Shown: positions 14,057 through 28,100, counted from the stretch's first letter. The stretch: DNA of 64,000 nt from Amia ocellicauda (GCF_036373705.1 NC_089856.1:2953001-3017000), one strand, 5' to 3'. Numbers and translations are program-made. The notes: generated by a model not told the origin, from the letters alone.

Positions 14057-17000
14057 CTAAGAGTTAGTCCGCAGCTGGTAATCTGGGAAAGATAGGAATG
14101 GAGAAGTGGGTTATAAATACTAGCCCCGGCCTATTTAGTCCAGGAAAGCCCTCAGTGAAGCTCTAAAGGCTCCAGTGAACGTGTCCGTGTCCAAACTGGA
14201 GGTCCTGGGAGTCCAAAAGCATGCCGTACCTCCACTCTGAGTGATGTATCGGACCCAAGGCAGGGCCTGGTAGCCACTCTTCTCGATAATCTTCATGTAC
14301 CGCACCTACGAGACACAGACAGGTTAAGCCACCGAAGACAGGAAAATCAAAACACCGTGCATCACCAAACCAAGAAGTGAGTGGCGTCTCAGTTAGGACA
14401 CGGAAAGCCGTGGTACCTGGATGCCGGACACTGTGAAGTAGGGGATCTCGAAGTTGACCGTGATGGGAGGCTTCCCCTCGATCTCGGTGTTCTCCACGCT
14501 GGGCAGGCAGAAGTGGGCGCGCATCAGGAATTCCTTCCCACCCTTTGGGGCACGGCAGAGACACGGGAGAAACACGGTCAGGCACAGACAGGACACTGTG
14601 AGCGCTTTTCCACCGACATGGTGCCGGAGCTGGTGCACGGCCTGGGATCCAGCGAACCGGCCTGCTTTTCCACAGGTTTGGGATGCCACTGGATGTGGAA
14701 GTGGAGAAACACTCAGCAATAATAATCAGCACCGAAGCGGACTGCGTCTTTGAAACCATATTTAACCATTAAAAATTAAACTCATTCAGCGTCTACACAC
14801 AGCACAGATACACTGTAAAAAACAAAATAAAACGCAAGATCACATGTAGACAAGCAGAAATGAAAATACAACTATACGAATATGTAAAGATAACTCAGCC
14901 TTTTATTTGTTCATAAGCTGACACAAAATAATGTGTTTTCCCCCTCATTCCTTCATTACGAGGATGTTAAGATGCTACATGGAATTTAAAATGCTAGATT
15001 AATTTCACGTTCATATTAAACACTATTTGTCCTTCCCTTGTTCTTAGGAAATTGTAATTGGATACACTGGGGTTTAAGCTTGGATTTACACCGATTTGCT
15101 ATTTCCGACACTTTTACTGTATTTAATACAATATGTATTTAATACAATAGCAGTTACAGTTAACATGCATTCCTCACCGCGCACACAGTTCATTATGAAT
15201 ATACTTTGTATGAGTGGATACACTTTCATTCATTTTGTGTCGTATTTTTAGTTTTATTCGATCTTTTCTTACTGTAAAATATGTACGTTTTATGTAATTC
15301 GCCCTGTGCTAAGAAAATGAATTTATTAATAAATTATTAATCATGTGCAAACCAACCAGGGACCATGATTCGCAGGGGCACTGAATTTGGCGTAACACCG
15401 CATTTCTGCCAGTGGCGGCAGAAACTGCCCGTAAGGACCAGTTAATGACCAGTTCATTAACAAACAATATTTCTATCCAATCTATAATCGCCGCATTCTC
15501 TCTCCATCATCATAATATCGCTGTAATACGTCTTTCCTTTCATGGAAGCTGCGCTCGTCTCTCATTGCTGCCATTTGCCAACTCCTAACTAATTAGTTGA
15601 CCTGGTGAGACCATATTGTTACTGTAGTGTCTCTCTCTGACAGACCGCTGTTTACTGCTGATTTAGCTAATTTTTAATCAAAACTCTCCTCACTGCTCGC
15701 GTCTCTGCTGGCATTTAAAAAATGGCAGCTGAACTCCAGCAAATAACTTTCTGTGGAGACGACTTTACCCTGCCCCCTGATGTCACAGGTTCCTTGGTTC
15801 CAGACCAGCAAGTTTTTGGTGCCAGAAAAAGCGGCTCCGTGCCAGGTGGGAACCAGTTTTTTTGAGGTGGAACGATTCCAGATTAGGCACCAGCTCCGAA
15901 CCAGCACGGGCACCATGTCGGTGGAAAAGCGCTATGTCAGACTAAAGACTACATTACATTACATTATTTGTCCTTATCCAGGGCGACTTACATTTGTACC
16001 CATTTATACAGCTGGGTATTTTAGTGGAGCAATCGAAGTGAAGTATCTTGCTCAAGGGCACAACAGCACTGCCCCACCCAGGATTTGAATCCACAACCTT
16101 CCAGTTATGAGTCCAGAGCCAGACTAGAAGCCTACCAAGCAATTCACTCACCGGAAAGGACTTGATGGTCCACACCACCTGGTTCTTCTCCGGCACATAC
16201 TTGGCGTGACCCGTGCTGGTTTTGAACTTCGGCGAGTCGGCATCGCTGGGCACCGGCACCTTGATTTCCACGTTGTTGGCGACCGACTGTTTCTTAAACT
16301 GGCCTTTCGCCTGCAGGGGACAAAAGACAAAAAAATACTCAAAATGTACTAATGTATTTAGTGATGGATGAGATCCGGAAGACCCAATTGGGTCTCTCCA
16401 GGAACATTGGACATGATTATATTATTAAAGACATTTGTTTAATTGAGTATAAAGGGTTCCTGCGTTACCTTCACCATAATCTCCACCCGGCTGTGCGAAA
16501 ACCTCTCAATGACCGACTCAATCCAGATCAAAGGCTTCACCTGAGAAGGAAAACAACAGACTATTTCTTTACGGCAGCAAAAAACACCTACAAAACTACC
16601 AACAGGGCCTGATAGTGACCACTCTCTTGGCCAGGGAATATTTTAATCCATATATCACGAGCCAATCTCCCTATTAAAGCCCATTATTTATAGCTTAAGT
16701 CTATAGAGGAAGAAAAGCCTGTTGTTGTTGTTAATTGGCACCACTGTCTCTAATTCCTTCCTATCTAGGGAGCAGATCCCAAGGGTGCTCTGAAAGTGCG
16801 CAGAGATGTGGAGACACGACAGGAAGACACTTTACGTGCGTGTTGATGCGGTAGGACATGAGCTCCGATTCGCCGTCCGGAGGGATGAAGGAGATGGTGC
16901 GGTCGTTCTCGAAGCGGGACAGACGGACACACTGGTGGAACTTCACGTCCTCCATCACCACTGACTTCCCCTTGTCCCCTGAGCAGAGACAGAGAGAGGT

Positions 17001-20000
17001 GAGAAGTGTTTTCTTTCACAAAAACAGTTATAACATGTTTGTTATGACGACAACAGACTGACTGACTGATACACTGGCTGACTGACAAGACAGATGGACA
17101 GCGAGGCAGAGGGACAGACGGAGAGGGACAAAAAGAGAGAGGCAGAGGGACAGACGGACAGCGTGGCAGAGGGAAAGATGGACAGCGAGGCAGAAGGGCA
17201 GGCAGAGGCAGAGGGACAGACGAGAGGCAGAGGGACAGACGGACAGCGTGGCAGAGGGAGAGGGACAGACAGAATCAGAGGGACAGACAGAGAGAGAGGC
17301 AGAGGGACAGACAGACAGAGAGAGAGGCAGAGGGACGTACGGCCTGTGAGGGAGAAAAGCACCCTGTCGTTCAGCCCCAGCCGCAGCTCTGGCATCCCGG
17401 AGAGCATAGTCTTAAGCTTGATGCTGCCCACGATGTCACTGCTCATCACGTTCCCATTGGCGTTCACCTGGAGAGACACACACAGATAGCGGTCAGACCC
17501 AGCAGAACAGAGACCGCACAGGATTGTGGGAAGTCACCTGGTTCCTGGCCAGCGACGATCCCTGCCCTCTGGCTCTCTGGACGACCTACCAGCACATTGA
17601 CGGACTCGATGACGTCGATAAACACCTCGTTCTTCTTATACCGGATGCCCTCCGACCTCCAGGACACTGCGTTGGTCACAGTGGTGGGCACCCGTGTCTT
17701 GGTCACCTGCAACTTGGTGCCCTCCTGGGTGATGTACCTACAGAGAAGAGAGGAGGGCAAGGGTGAGGGTGAGACACCAGACGACAAACACAGAGGACAA
17801 TGGAGAGCTCGAGAGCGACTCTCCTGGGCGGGGGCAGTTGACACTCACTCCTGCAGGATCTTGCTGTCGGTGGTCTGGGGGAAGCCGAAGTCCATCAGCT
17901 CGTCCAGCAGCTCATACACCACTACGAAGTTGTCCTGGATGCTCTCCTCCTCCAGCTCCTTGAAGTACTCTGTGAACACCTGACACACGGGCACGCAGAC
18001 AGGTCATACAGCAGCACGGGACACGGGCGGGATAGACCCCAGGGCAGCACGGGACACGGGGTGTTATAGGACTTTAGGGAAGCACTAAAAGAATCATACA
18101 TAATGTGGACAGACAGGGAAAGTAAAAGTGTCTTGTGAAATCTCTCTGACTGCCCAGCACCCCATGACTTACCTCCACCACCTTGTACAGGAAGGTGTAC
18201 ACCAAGGAGGCGTTGCAGTTCTTATTGGTAGTTGCCACCACTGGGTTGAAGTAACGTTAAGGCATATCAGATCTACCCCCTGCCCTCCCTGCCCCAGTAG
18301 TGTCAGCCCTTTCCCTCTGCCCTCCCTGCCCCGACAGGACAGTCCACTTCAAGGGAAATCAGACTGCCATCTTATAACACTTGGCATCCTTCAAGGTTCC
18401 GGTGTCAATCCAATCCATCCATCCATCCATCCAGGGAGGAGAGGAACACAAAACCTTCTAGAAGATGACAGAAGAAAAAACATCTCTGGGGGTCTATGGC
18501 TTACGACCTAGGCCATAATGGTGCTGTCCCCCCCCCCAGGCAGTGTAAGAGAAACAGAAACATACAATGCAGGTCAGAAAGTGTCGTGTGAGGAATTGTA
18601 GGACCGTAAGATCTCCAAAGCAACAGCAGGTGCTCTGATATTCTGTGGGTCATGTTTTGAATACATTTGAATAGAGAGACACAGAGGTAAAATAATATTC
18701 AGGTAGATTTGACTGGGAATTTGCTTTTTTTTTTTTTTTTTTTTTCGCTCTCCCTCTCTCTCATGCTTCATCAATTGGTGCAGGACCTGGTGAACATTGG
18801 GAGCAATTCCAGTTCCCGGCAAATACCTTCCACCCAGGACAATCTTGTTGGTGCCGCAGCCTCCCACTGGGGTGGACAGTCTGCCCTTTAACCAGTACTG
18901 CATCAACCCCCCTGCCACACATTTCCACAGGACAATCCGCAGGCTGCTGCCCCCCGTGCCCATTAACTGGAAGGATACGGTACAGGTTGCTGTGCTTGAT
19001 CCACAGGAAGTGGACGTTCCCGCGGGACAGGAGCGGACTCAGCAGCCCCTCTTCCTCCTTCTGTACCAGCAGCGGCAGGAAGTGGTCGATCTCGGCCATG
19101 TTCACGTCCCCCTTGTAGTTTCGACATATCAGCACCTGCCAGGGAGAAGAGCCACGGCTCATTCGGGTGGGGGGGCAATTGCACAAGTGTCTGGCACATC
19201 CACTAACCCCCCCACCCCCAATCCCAAAGACAGATCCTTTATTAACAATGCCCTTCTCTTCCTGGGTAGCTATTTCCCAAATTGGACATGTATACTGTAT
19301 ATATAGATATCATTATTTTCTTTGCATGCACTTCTAATAGTCATTAAACATGTCAGGCATCAAAGATTTGTCAAATTTGACCAATTAATTAACCTCAATT
19401 AACTAACTGAGTGTTTGGGATGAAGCCCCTTCATTAACTGAACTGTTCACATCTGCTCTAGGAGGGCTGAGCTCATGAACTGCGCCTTCAGCTGGGTGTG
19501 AAAATGCGGATTTGCACTGGACTACATCAATGCATACGCAACTCTGAGTGAAGGGACTGAATTGTACATTTCACATTGTTAAGCCCTCAGAATTGGGAGT
19601 TTTACGAAGTACAATGTCCAACAAGAAAGGAATACAAATCTGAAATTCGGGATTATTCGTTCCACATCTACAGACACGTAACTTCGAGAGCATTGCATCC
19701 CCACTGCCCGGTCGGATCCCTTCGTGTCTCTGCACATATGATGCACAGTACGTGTCTACCGACTTGATAAGAACAAAACAACGCCTTTTTAACAACGTGC
19801 ATCGGGGATTGCATTCGTTTTGAACTACTAGAGTCAGACACAAAACTTTAATAACACTAGCGATAAAGGGATTACGTCACTAAGTAGACCGTTTTGACAC
19901 CTCGCTCAGGTTTTAAGTTCAGGAAGTGCCGTCTGTCGCCGTCGTGCGGACCTGCCACGTCGGGCTGACGCGTCACAGTGCGTCCATTATTAGAAACAAT

Positions 20001-20198
20001 TGTAACTCTGCGCTGTCAATCAAACCTCAGCCAAGCGACGCAACAATGACGAGCTCGGACCCGCGGCGCTCTGACAGCGCTTTTCACTTCTGCTTTGGTT
20101 TCGTTACAGTCTTTCGACTTTTCCCCAAACTTCAGGCAACCCAGAACGACCCTCACCTTCCCCTTGAGATCCAACACAAACACGGCCGAAGCGGACAT
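14057..20198 (-). CDS. ap1m2: AP-1 clathrin adaptor complex subunit mu-2
   Basis: This is the medium chain of the AP-1 adaptor, which binds YxxPhi sorting signals at the trans-Golgi and endosomes; mu-2 is the epithelial AP-1B form in mammals (known). Twelve coding exons: 20157-20198, 18979-19135, 18173-18240, 17849-17979, 17590-17737, 17341-17467, 16836-16978, 16469-16540, 16152-16310, 14417-14542, 14230-14305, 14057-14082. They total 1275 nt, or 424 aa plus stop. The start [14 protein letters not shown] is followed by the longin-like N-domain ([30 protein letters not shown]) and the mu-homology domain ([72 protein letters not shown]). The last exon adds DYQLRTNS. Mu-2 rather than mu-1 is favoured by [20 protein letters not shown] and [11 protein letters not shown], and by cdkn2d/kri1 linkage. 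Confidence 0.96.
15946..16126 (-). repeat. tRNA-derived SINE in ap1m2 intron 9
   Basis: On the minus strand it reads a tRNA-like part with a B-box-like 'ggattcaaatcc', then 'cccttgagcaagatacttca', 'cagctgtataaatgggtaca' and 'gtaagtcgccctggataagg', ending in an (ATTAC)n tail. This is the layout of a widespread fish tRNA-SINE. The A box is lost at the truncated 5' end. A possible 7-bp target duplication, CAGACTA, lies at 15938-15944 and 16120-16126. Confidence 0.8.
17094..17336. repeat. Purine-rich minisatellite in ap1m2 intron 6
   Basis: Irregular tandem units of the type 'ggcagagggacagacggaca' fill most of this intron up to the exon 6 donor. The minus-strand transcript is therefore pyrimidine-rich here. 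Any ORF across it is a repeat artefact. Confidence 0.85.
18411..18434. repeat. (CATC)n microsatellite in ap1m2 intron 2
   Basis: About five 'atcc' units. The same intron carries a run of about 21 T at about 18725-18745. Confidence 0.8.
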
Positions 20199-20480
20199 CC
20201 TGCTCCAGCAGCAAACAGCACCGCGTCGTTGTGAACGTGTCTCCCTTACAACCACAACAAATGTATATGTATACTAAGTGTTTAACCAAAAAATAAAAAG
20301 TGAGAAGTGGCGACCGCGGATCCCTGGTTTCCTATTTCCGGAGCGCTGTGCTGTGCTGCCTCCCACGTCATCAGCCTCCAGGTGAAATATTCACAGGTAA
20401 CGACGAGCCTCCCCGCACTGCGCACACCTGCGTTAAAGGGGACGGGTTATATCGTACGCCGACGCAATATGCATATGTCA
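20199..20480 (-). promoter_or_regulatory. ap1m2 5' flank, presumed promoter
   Basis: Moderately CpG-rich sequence lies upstream of the ap1m2 ATG, changing to AT-rich DNA beyond about 20540. No TATA box or well-matched factor site was identified. The call rests on position. Confidence 0.35.
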
Positions 20481-20890
20481 GTGCGGGCTCACTTCATATG
20501 TTTAACGGGAAACGTGTTTTCTGGACGCTACGAATATGACGATATGTTTGCAATGTAAGTAAGGGACTGTTGTGCACACATTTTGCGTTATTTAGTGGGT
20601 CGTCATCTATTTGCTTATATATTATTTTTTGCATAATTATGAAATAACGAGTTTTTGCAAATAGCATAATAAAACAATTAAAAAATAAGATAACACACAC
20701 ACATATTTAATATATAACACACGTTAATGATATTATACAGAGGAATCTCACCCGCCGCTACAGCATATCTCCCAGACGTCCTGTGCTTCTCCCACGTTGC
20801 GACAGGTGGCGCTGTGCCCTTTCACTAGACAAACCGGCTACCCGGACGCCCTTTCCCTAAATTATGCAGGATTATACATGCCAAAATTAA
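20481..20890. other. AT-rich spacer, nothing recognised
   Basis: No coding signal and no repeat landmarks that I recognise. Confidence 0.4.
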
Positions 20891-20894
20891 AATT

Positions 20895-21380
20895 ATACTG
20901 AACAAAAATATGAACGCGACATGTAAAGTGTTGGTCCCATGTTTTATGAGCTGAAATGAAAAATCCCACACATTTTCAATAGACACATAAAGCTTATGTC
21001 TCTCACATTGTATGCAGAAATGTGTTTGCATCTCTGTTAAAGAGCATTTCTCCTTTGACGAGATACCTGACAGATGTCATGTCAAGAAGCTTATTAAACA
21101 ACACGATCACTACACAAGTGCACCTTGTGTTGGGGACAATAAAAGGCAGTTTTGTCACACAACACAATGCCACAGATATCTCAGTTGCTTAGAGAGTGCC
21201 ATGCTGACTTTTTCGAATTTGGTGGAATATCAAGTGGAATATCTTTTGGAAGAATGGTGTCCATCCCTCCAGTAGAGTCCAGAGACTAGAATCTGTGCCA
21301 AGAGCAGTGAAGCTGTTCTGGGGCTCGTGGTGCCCAACACCTCACTGAGACACTGCATGTTGGTTTTTCCTTTCATTTGT
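20895..21380 (+). mobile_element. Tc1-like transposon fragment, internally deleted
   Basis: The left end 'tactgaacaaaaatatgaac' and the following 'gtaaagtgttggtcccatgt', 'ggggacaataaaaggcagtt' and 'cacacaacacaatgccacag' match the 5' end of a Tc1-like family common in fish. From about 21215 the sequence jumps to what looks like the 3' end of a Tc1 transposase ORF and its flank ('gaagaatggtgtccatccct', 'gaagctgttctggggctcgt'). The transposase body is missing. The two halves may come from different Tc1 families. Confidence 0.7.
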
Positions 21381-21419
21381 CACCCGTCTGTATGTGTATT
21401 ATGCATTACAGAATGTTTT

Positions 21420-22110
21420 TCTCGATTGCTAAGTCATTGTGAATGAAACTGTGGTCCACATGACTAACACCATAACCTAAATGAGCAGAACAGTCATTTG
21501 TAGCTTTCACACAATGCAAATGCCAAGCACATTTTTGTGCAACAGGAAACACAACTCTCTACACATGACACAAAAATACATTGGTCTTGTCAAACAAAAT
21601 TAGAAAATGTGTTCATAGTCCATACCACAAACTCAATTGTTCAATCAGCAATCAGTCTATAATCATGTATAAAAGTGAGTTGGTGTTGGCATGAAATGGT
21701 TCAAGTCAGAAGACAAAGACGAAAGAGAGAAAGATGGGCAACACAACGTGAGCGGTGGCACAGCAGCTCAAAGGGGAGACACAGAACAGATGTTTCCAAT
21801 GACATATGTGCCACTATTGATGACCATAGGATAAACCATGGCCTCTCAATGTGAGGGACTGGGCAGAGGGTGCAGCCCAATCTAGCAGGTCAACTGTGGC
21901 AGCAATGTTTAGAGTATTCAGAAATGTGAATAGCGAAGTCTCCATTAGATAACAAATGATACTGTTTTGATGGACTGATTTGATTGTGTGACATCTATTT
22001 GCTGTTTTGAGAGTCTGGATGCATTTTGCAAAGGATTTGTGTCATTTTGGCCAAACATGTTTCAGTCTGGGGCACGTGTGCATTGTTTTGAAAAGCAACT
22101 TCTTGCTTTT
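21420..22110 (+). mobile_element. Decayed Tc1/mariner-type transposon remnant
   Basis: Frames around 21800-21930 read ATIDDHRINHGLSM and then, after a stop or frame change, GQRVQPNL and VAAMFRVFRNVN. This resembles the N-terminal helix-turn-helix part of fish Tc1/mariner transposases. The rest of the ORF is gone. Terminal repeats were not resolved. Confidence 0.5.
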
Positions 22111-25100
22111 CTAAGTGTGGACCCTAGATGGCGTTCTTCGCTTCTATACAGCTAACAACACAGCTCTGCACTGGGACACTCAGGCCCGGCCTGTGGGTCC
22201 CCAGCACTAGGAGTGTGTAGATGTGAGGAGATTGTTGAGTCTTCATCTGAGTTACTATTATGGAGGAGAGAATTAATGTTATCCATCAAACAATTGACAG
22301 CTCGTCAGGAAATTGAAGCCCAGACTGAAGTAAAAACCATAGCAACGGAGCTATTCCTCTGGATTAAATAAAAGTACTGATCATTAAAACATACAAATCA
22401 CGAGTCAGGTCATCAATACAGAGAAGAAACAAAATCGATCGTGGCACTTTGAGGAAAAGCAGATCTGATTACTGAGATTTGCAGTCTGTTGTTGTTGAGC
22501 TTGGAGGGTGAAATGTGTGCAGGCATCTGTGTGGGCACCCTGCTGACCTGTCTCTGAGGACCCCAGTCAGGTAACTGCACTGTGCCTTTCTAAACTACAT
22601 TAAAATGGGAAGCCCTCACCTCCTAATCAATTTGCATCCCTTACATATTTAAAGCTGTTATTAATTGGTGTGGGGGATTGCAGGGCTAGCGTGTTTAGTT
22701 TTGCTTGTTGGACAAATTAGCCTAAAAGAGAGGCAGGAGTTATTTTTGCTCTACAAAAGACAAGATCCTTGCAGTAAAAGCCTGCACGTGACTTCCTGCA
22801 CCCCCCGACCGTCAACTCACCTGCCCTGCATTGATTTGTATACATCCCATGGAAATCTGACAAAGATAAGCAGCCCTCTCTCAGCCAATAAGACCTCTCT
22901 CACTCTCTCTCCTCCTCCTCTCCCTCGCTCTCTCCCTCTCTCTCTCTTATCGCCACGATAGGGGAAGTTGTTTCTCCAAGTCACAATAACATTCATGGTG
23001 AACATCAACAGCCCCCAGCAACGGCAATGAACTCCAGACCCACATATGCCAGTCTGACGTTCATTGCCCGCTGAGGCCGTCGAGACCTGTATATTCCGGC
23101 CCACCGTCGTCCCCCGGTTAACGCGGCCTCCTTGTAAGCCGCGTGGATCCCAGTTTGCGATTGTGTCCATATCGCTCAGTGGTTGGATTAGAAACCAGGG
23201 CACACACTCCCCATGTTTACATCAGGACTCCTTTCTAAAAGGCACCAGAAGAAACCATGACTGATCACCGTTCCTGACACACTGTAACTCAAAGCTCCCC
23301 CTGCGATCCTGCCTTCAGATCACAGGTTCCCAGCTGCTTTGATACAGTACAGATACAGTATTATACAATTAGCATTTAAAAGTGTTTAATTTGAACTCTG
23401 GGCTATTTTGTTCCCTCTTAGGAATCTCTGCTGGAGCAAACCTAGCAATTCCACACCCACTGCATTCTGTTGCTTGAGTGGGGGGAGACTGTCCAGGGGG
23501 GGGCCGCGGCCGGCCGCTTTTCCCTGTGTGTCTGTGTGGTGTGGTTTGAAGGCATGGCTCGGCTGACGGCTCAGATCCTTCGTTCCCGGTCGGAGGGGGC
23601 GTGTGCTGGTGAAGCTCCCAGCGCCTCCCCTTTTCCTTCAGCTCTGGTGGTGTGATGCTCCAACCCCACCCCTAGCCCATGCATTCGGCCAATCGGAGGC
23701 AGAGGAATCTCAAGCATGGAATTTCGATAGGGTGGGGGGTGAGGCAGGCTCTTGCATCCTCCCTGGAGAGAGACACACACACACACACACACACAGACAC
23801 AGTTTCAGGCCAGTGTTTATGGTTACTGTGACAAGATCTCTGTTCTCAAGCACTCAGCGTCACTCAATGCCAATTCAAAGACATACAAACTCCACAGACC
23901 TCCATTATCAATAAGGAGGCACATTGTTTTTCTCAGTTTAGGATATATATATTAAAAACAATAACATGACACATGTACAGGGTGTTTGACATTACTATGT
24001 GAGCCAGACTTAGAGGTGACAGTTTAAAAATGGCAACTTGTCGGCCTGGTGCTGCCTGTCGCCATTCCCCACAGTCTCCACAATGTTGGCAACCCACATG
24101 GGATTAACATCAACATAAACACTGACGAAGCAAAAACAGTTGAATGCTGCTCGACAAGATGGGCTTCTTTCCAGCTAACCAGGGCAACCAGAAACAGCTG
24201 AGACTGGGGCTATGGTCGCAGAGATGAGAGTAACGAAGCAACAAAATAAATAATACATACATACATACATGAATAAACACATACATAAATCAATCAACAA
24301 TCTTCTGCAACCCTGAGCTGGGCCGGGGTGAAGGAGAAGGCCTCTGAGTGATGCAGCCTAGTCAATGTGATGGATGGGACAATTTCTGCACGGTCATTGG
24401 ACCCTAATGTGCCGAGCCTGTTACACAACAACACTGCAGTCAACACGTCACGGATTATCTTTGCATCTGTGCGTAAAGGGATACTTGAGAAATGCTTTTT
24501 AATAAAACAACGTTATGATTTCCTTTGGGAGATAGATCCTCTGGACCTGCTGTGCTCCTACAGGAATATTTCACAACCCCTAAAGCACTGTACCTGATTT
24601 GCTAGCTTTACCACCAGAAGAATGATGGCAGCCATATTTCAATACCATTCAGAATCGCTAAGCTTATCAAACTACACACGTTTACGGCTCTGACACAAAG
24701 ATCTGTGTAACCAAATCTTTATCTCTTTGATTTCAGTTTCTGAACACAGTGCGGAGTGACGTACTACACCGAACTGGACACCGTGGGACGCTGGATGAGA
24801 CGCCGTGTGAGAAGAAAACAAACTCAGTGTAATGAGCAGGAACGCCAAATGTTTGTCTTTTTTTCCTTTCTTTTCTACCGTACTTTATTTGATTTTATTG
24901 ACAGCCGCCCTGTGGTGCACAAATCGCAGGAAGGATTAATGATTGACAGGGCTCGGGTGCACCCGGGTACGAAGAATCGCTTCCACTTAACCGGCCCTCG
25001 CCATTGGCTGCCAAAGCTAACAGTCTGTTCCGGTATGCCGTGTGAAGAATGCCAATCGCCCAGGTGCCTGCCGGCTGGCCTGACACCACCAGTGAAGCAA

Positions 25101-28100
25101 GTCTCTCTAGTGGCTGTTCACAGGGTGTATAATTCAGTAACGGAGATGCTGAGTGAGTTACGGTAACTTTCTTGAGCTGAAATGACTAAGTGAAACATTA
25201 CTTAAGTCCCCAGCCTCCCCCCCGACCCAGAGGCTCCTCCAAATGGTTTCTGGCCCAACCTCAGTTGTCTGTGCCGCTAATTTTACTCGCATTGCATGGA
25301 ATGTGGAACTGGTTCGCTTTCTGTGGCGGGAAACGCGCCCTGAAACATCAGGTTGACGCCTGTCTTTTTGCAGCCCCTGTATTAGAAACCTCGGCGCCGT
25401 TGTTTAATAAATCGGCCCTAGAACCGCAGAGTCAGAGGTGTCTCTCCGGTTCGATTCAGAGGTGGTCAGGGTGCTGGGAGCTCAACCACCCCACTGCAGG
25501 CTGGGTAGAGAGGGGATGCCGTCATTCTCCGACCAGTGCAATCACAGCTTACATAACCATGCCCCCCTTCCCACCCTCCAGCCCGCACTGGATCACAGGG
25601 TCAAACACAGAGTCCTTGATCGTGACTCAAAAAAAACAAACCCTGGAAAAGGCCCAAGGTAAACAGAGCCCTGTCCCTCGGTTACTGCTGCGGACGCACT
25701 GGCCTGCTGTGCAAATCAGCACACAGGGCTGTAGGACACCTCCTGCTTCATCTCAGGAGGGTCCGGTCATTCAGAAACAAGACTGCAGAGAGCCGAGTCA
25801 TGTTGGTCACAGAACAAGGAAGACAACCAGACCATTTCATCAAAAAAGTAATAATTCAACTAGAAAGGACTTCTCATCAGAGATTGAGACTTTGATCTTT
25901 GTCTTTTGGGCTTGGCACTGGGGGGGCAGCTGGGCACACAGGCCTGTTCAGACTGGCACGGCAAAACCCTACGTGTCCTTCCTTATCACACCCCAGGCAA
26001 GAAACCGGAAACCCAGTGCTTGTCTTTGTTTGGCCCCTTTTCCCTTTTGATTGTTTTCTGGTTGCTATTGTCCTGGCTGGTCTGTGGTCCCCAGGCAACA
26101 AAGGCCTTCCCTACCGACAGAACGTGTGAAGCAGCCCAGGTCTGCTCTGAACGGACCGGAACCAGGTCCTGCCTGCCTCTCAGTCCTTGCTCTCATGTGA
26201 GATCTGGTCAAAGCCAGCACAGCTCTTTGACTCAAGCCAGTTCAACTCTGTGGACGCCATTTTGAAGTATTTTGTTGTCATTAATTATTTTAATTCTTAC
26301 TTACCACTCTTTCTGTTTCCTGTATGTCTTGTTAGAAGAATAGAGTCTGGCATGCTACCGATGCAATCTCACCCTATCAGGCAACTACATTGGCACCGTG
26401 GGATCCGTTTATAGCACCTTCTCGATTGTCAGCGACCAACCAACCTCACAAATGCATCGTAATACATAAATAGATCATTATACTATTCTGTAGTGATGGC
26501 CAGCGTGAGAGAAACAGCAGAATAGTTAACTCTAGTTTTTTGTTTTGGCAGAGGGTGGGAAGGGTTATTATTTATGACCATTGCATCATCGATCAATTCA
26601 TTTATCTTCAGAGTGGCCTGGTGCATTAGTGCTTCCCCAGTGTGGTTTGCCCACTCAGGGCTCGGCTGCATTGATAATTGAAGCCGTTCTCAGAGCTCTT
26701 GCATTCGCTAATGGCCTGCCCTTATTGTCTGTCTGAAGAGCAGGGCTGGGCCAGTCCATTAAGAGACGTGAATTATAGATCCATTCACAGGAGAGAATTG
26801 TAATCTTGTAACTTCTGTTTTACATTGACAGACATGGCGATATCACTACGGTGAATATTTGCACTGCACTCACAGACAGAACTGTCTTTTACTTCTGTGT
26901 ATGTATTTCACTCGTGCCAAATACAATAAGATAAGCACGGGTCCCAGTAGCTATGTGCCGAGTCCTGTCCCTGATGTGTGCGGAGGGGCAGAGCTGGCGT
27001 CAGTGTCGGTGTTACAGCGAGGTGATTGAAAGTGCTGGACATGAATCAACAATCGGAACAGAGGAGAGCATGGCAGTGCAATTAGAAAGTGTTTAAAACC
27101 CAGAGTACAAGGGTGATCATGACAGAAAGTGTTTGATCAGTGGATGTGGTGCTAAAACATGAAGTATGTAATTTCTTTCCACAGTTTCAAAAGTTGTTCT
27201 CCATCATGTTTCCAAAGCATTGTATTTTCTAACTTTAACCCAGATGAGCCGCTTTCATAGAGACCTCAACAGGGCCACTTAAGCAATCGAGAAAAATTCT
27301 CCTATGTGGCCACATTGTCACTGTGGCAAAAAGACCCTGCCCCGGAAGACGCAATCGCTCTTTCAAAAGCAGAAATAAAACTTGGACCAACCTATAATCT
27401 TATTTATCCCAGTAATCCAAATGAAAGCATAAAAGGAGGAGAAATGGGAAACAGCCTCCAGTATCTGAGATATCATATTCGTTTTAAGAGCTGAATCCAA
27501 TTGTTGGCTCGTACCCACAAAACCACTTCAGTCAGCAGGCAAAGTTTCAGCCAAACCATGGCCAGGCATGAAAGTGAAACCTAATGACTGACTGGAAACG
27601 CCATTAAAAGCTGTTCAAAGCCAAAAAGCTTGTGAATCAAAAACCTGCTATTATCAGCGGCAAGGATAGTCCCCTTTAAAATAGGCAAAGGCCCTGCCCA
27701 AAGGTAACCCTTGGACCATACTGATAAACTGAGCTGAGAGGAATATTAACCCTGTGGTGCATCGCTGTGGCATTTGGGGTTGTGTCCCTGCCAAATCGAG
27801 CCTTGTGTGGAAAGACAGAGACGATGAGATCTACAAGTTACAATGTTGGCCATCTTGGTGCAAAAGGTATAGTTATACGAGGAAGAAGTGGCAACTTGAT
27901 ATCGTAACAGCGTCTGGTGGTGATACGGCGTGGCACCGGGGGGCTGCCTCGCCACCCAACTGGCCACCCTGGTCTCATCCCGTCAGCGGAATTGGGACTT
28001 TCACCGGTCTCTGGCACTGAGCATACTGGGCAGCAATGTCCACCGAGTGCACCCCAGCCTGACTAATGCTCGGGCATGAACTGAGGACCGCGGTGGTTGA

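Noticed and set aside
24881-25110. A possible tRNA-like or SINE segment near 24.9-25.1 kb
   Set aside because: No convincing A-box/B-box pair or cloverleaf could be found.
25190-26050. 286-codon plus-strand open frame in the ap1m2-ldlr interval
   Set aside because: No domain, repeat or signal pattern is recognisable. The composition is Ser/Pro/Trp-rich as in random GC-rich frames, and overlapping frames of similar quality exist. No flanking splice or promoter evidence.
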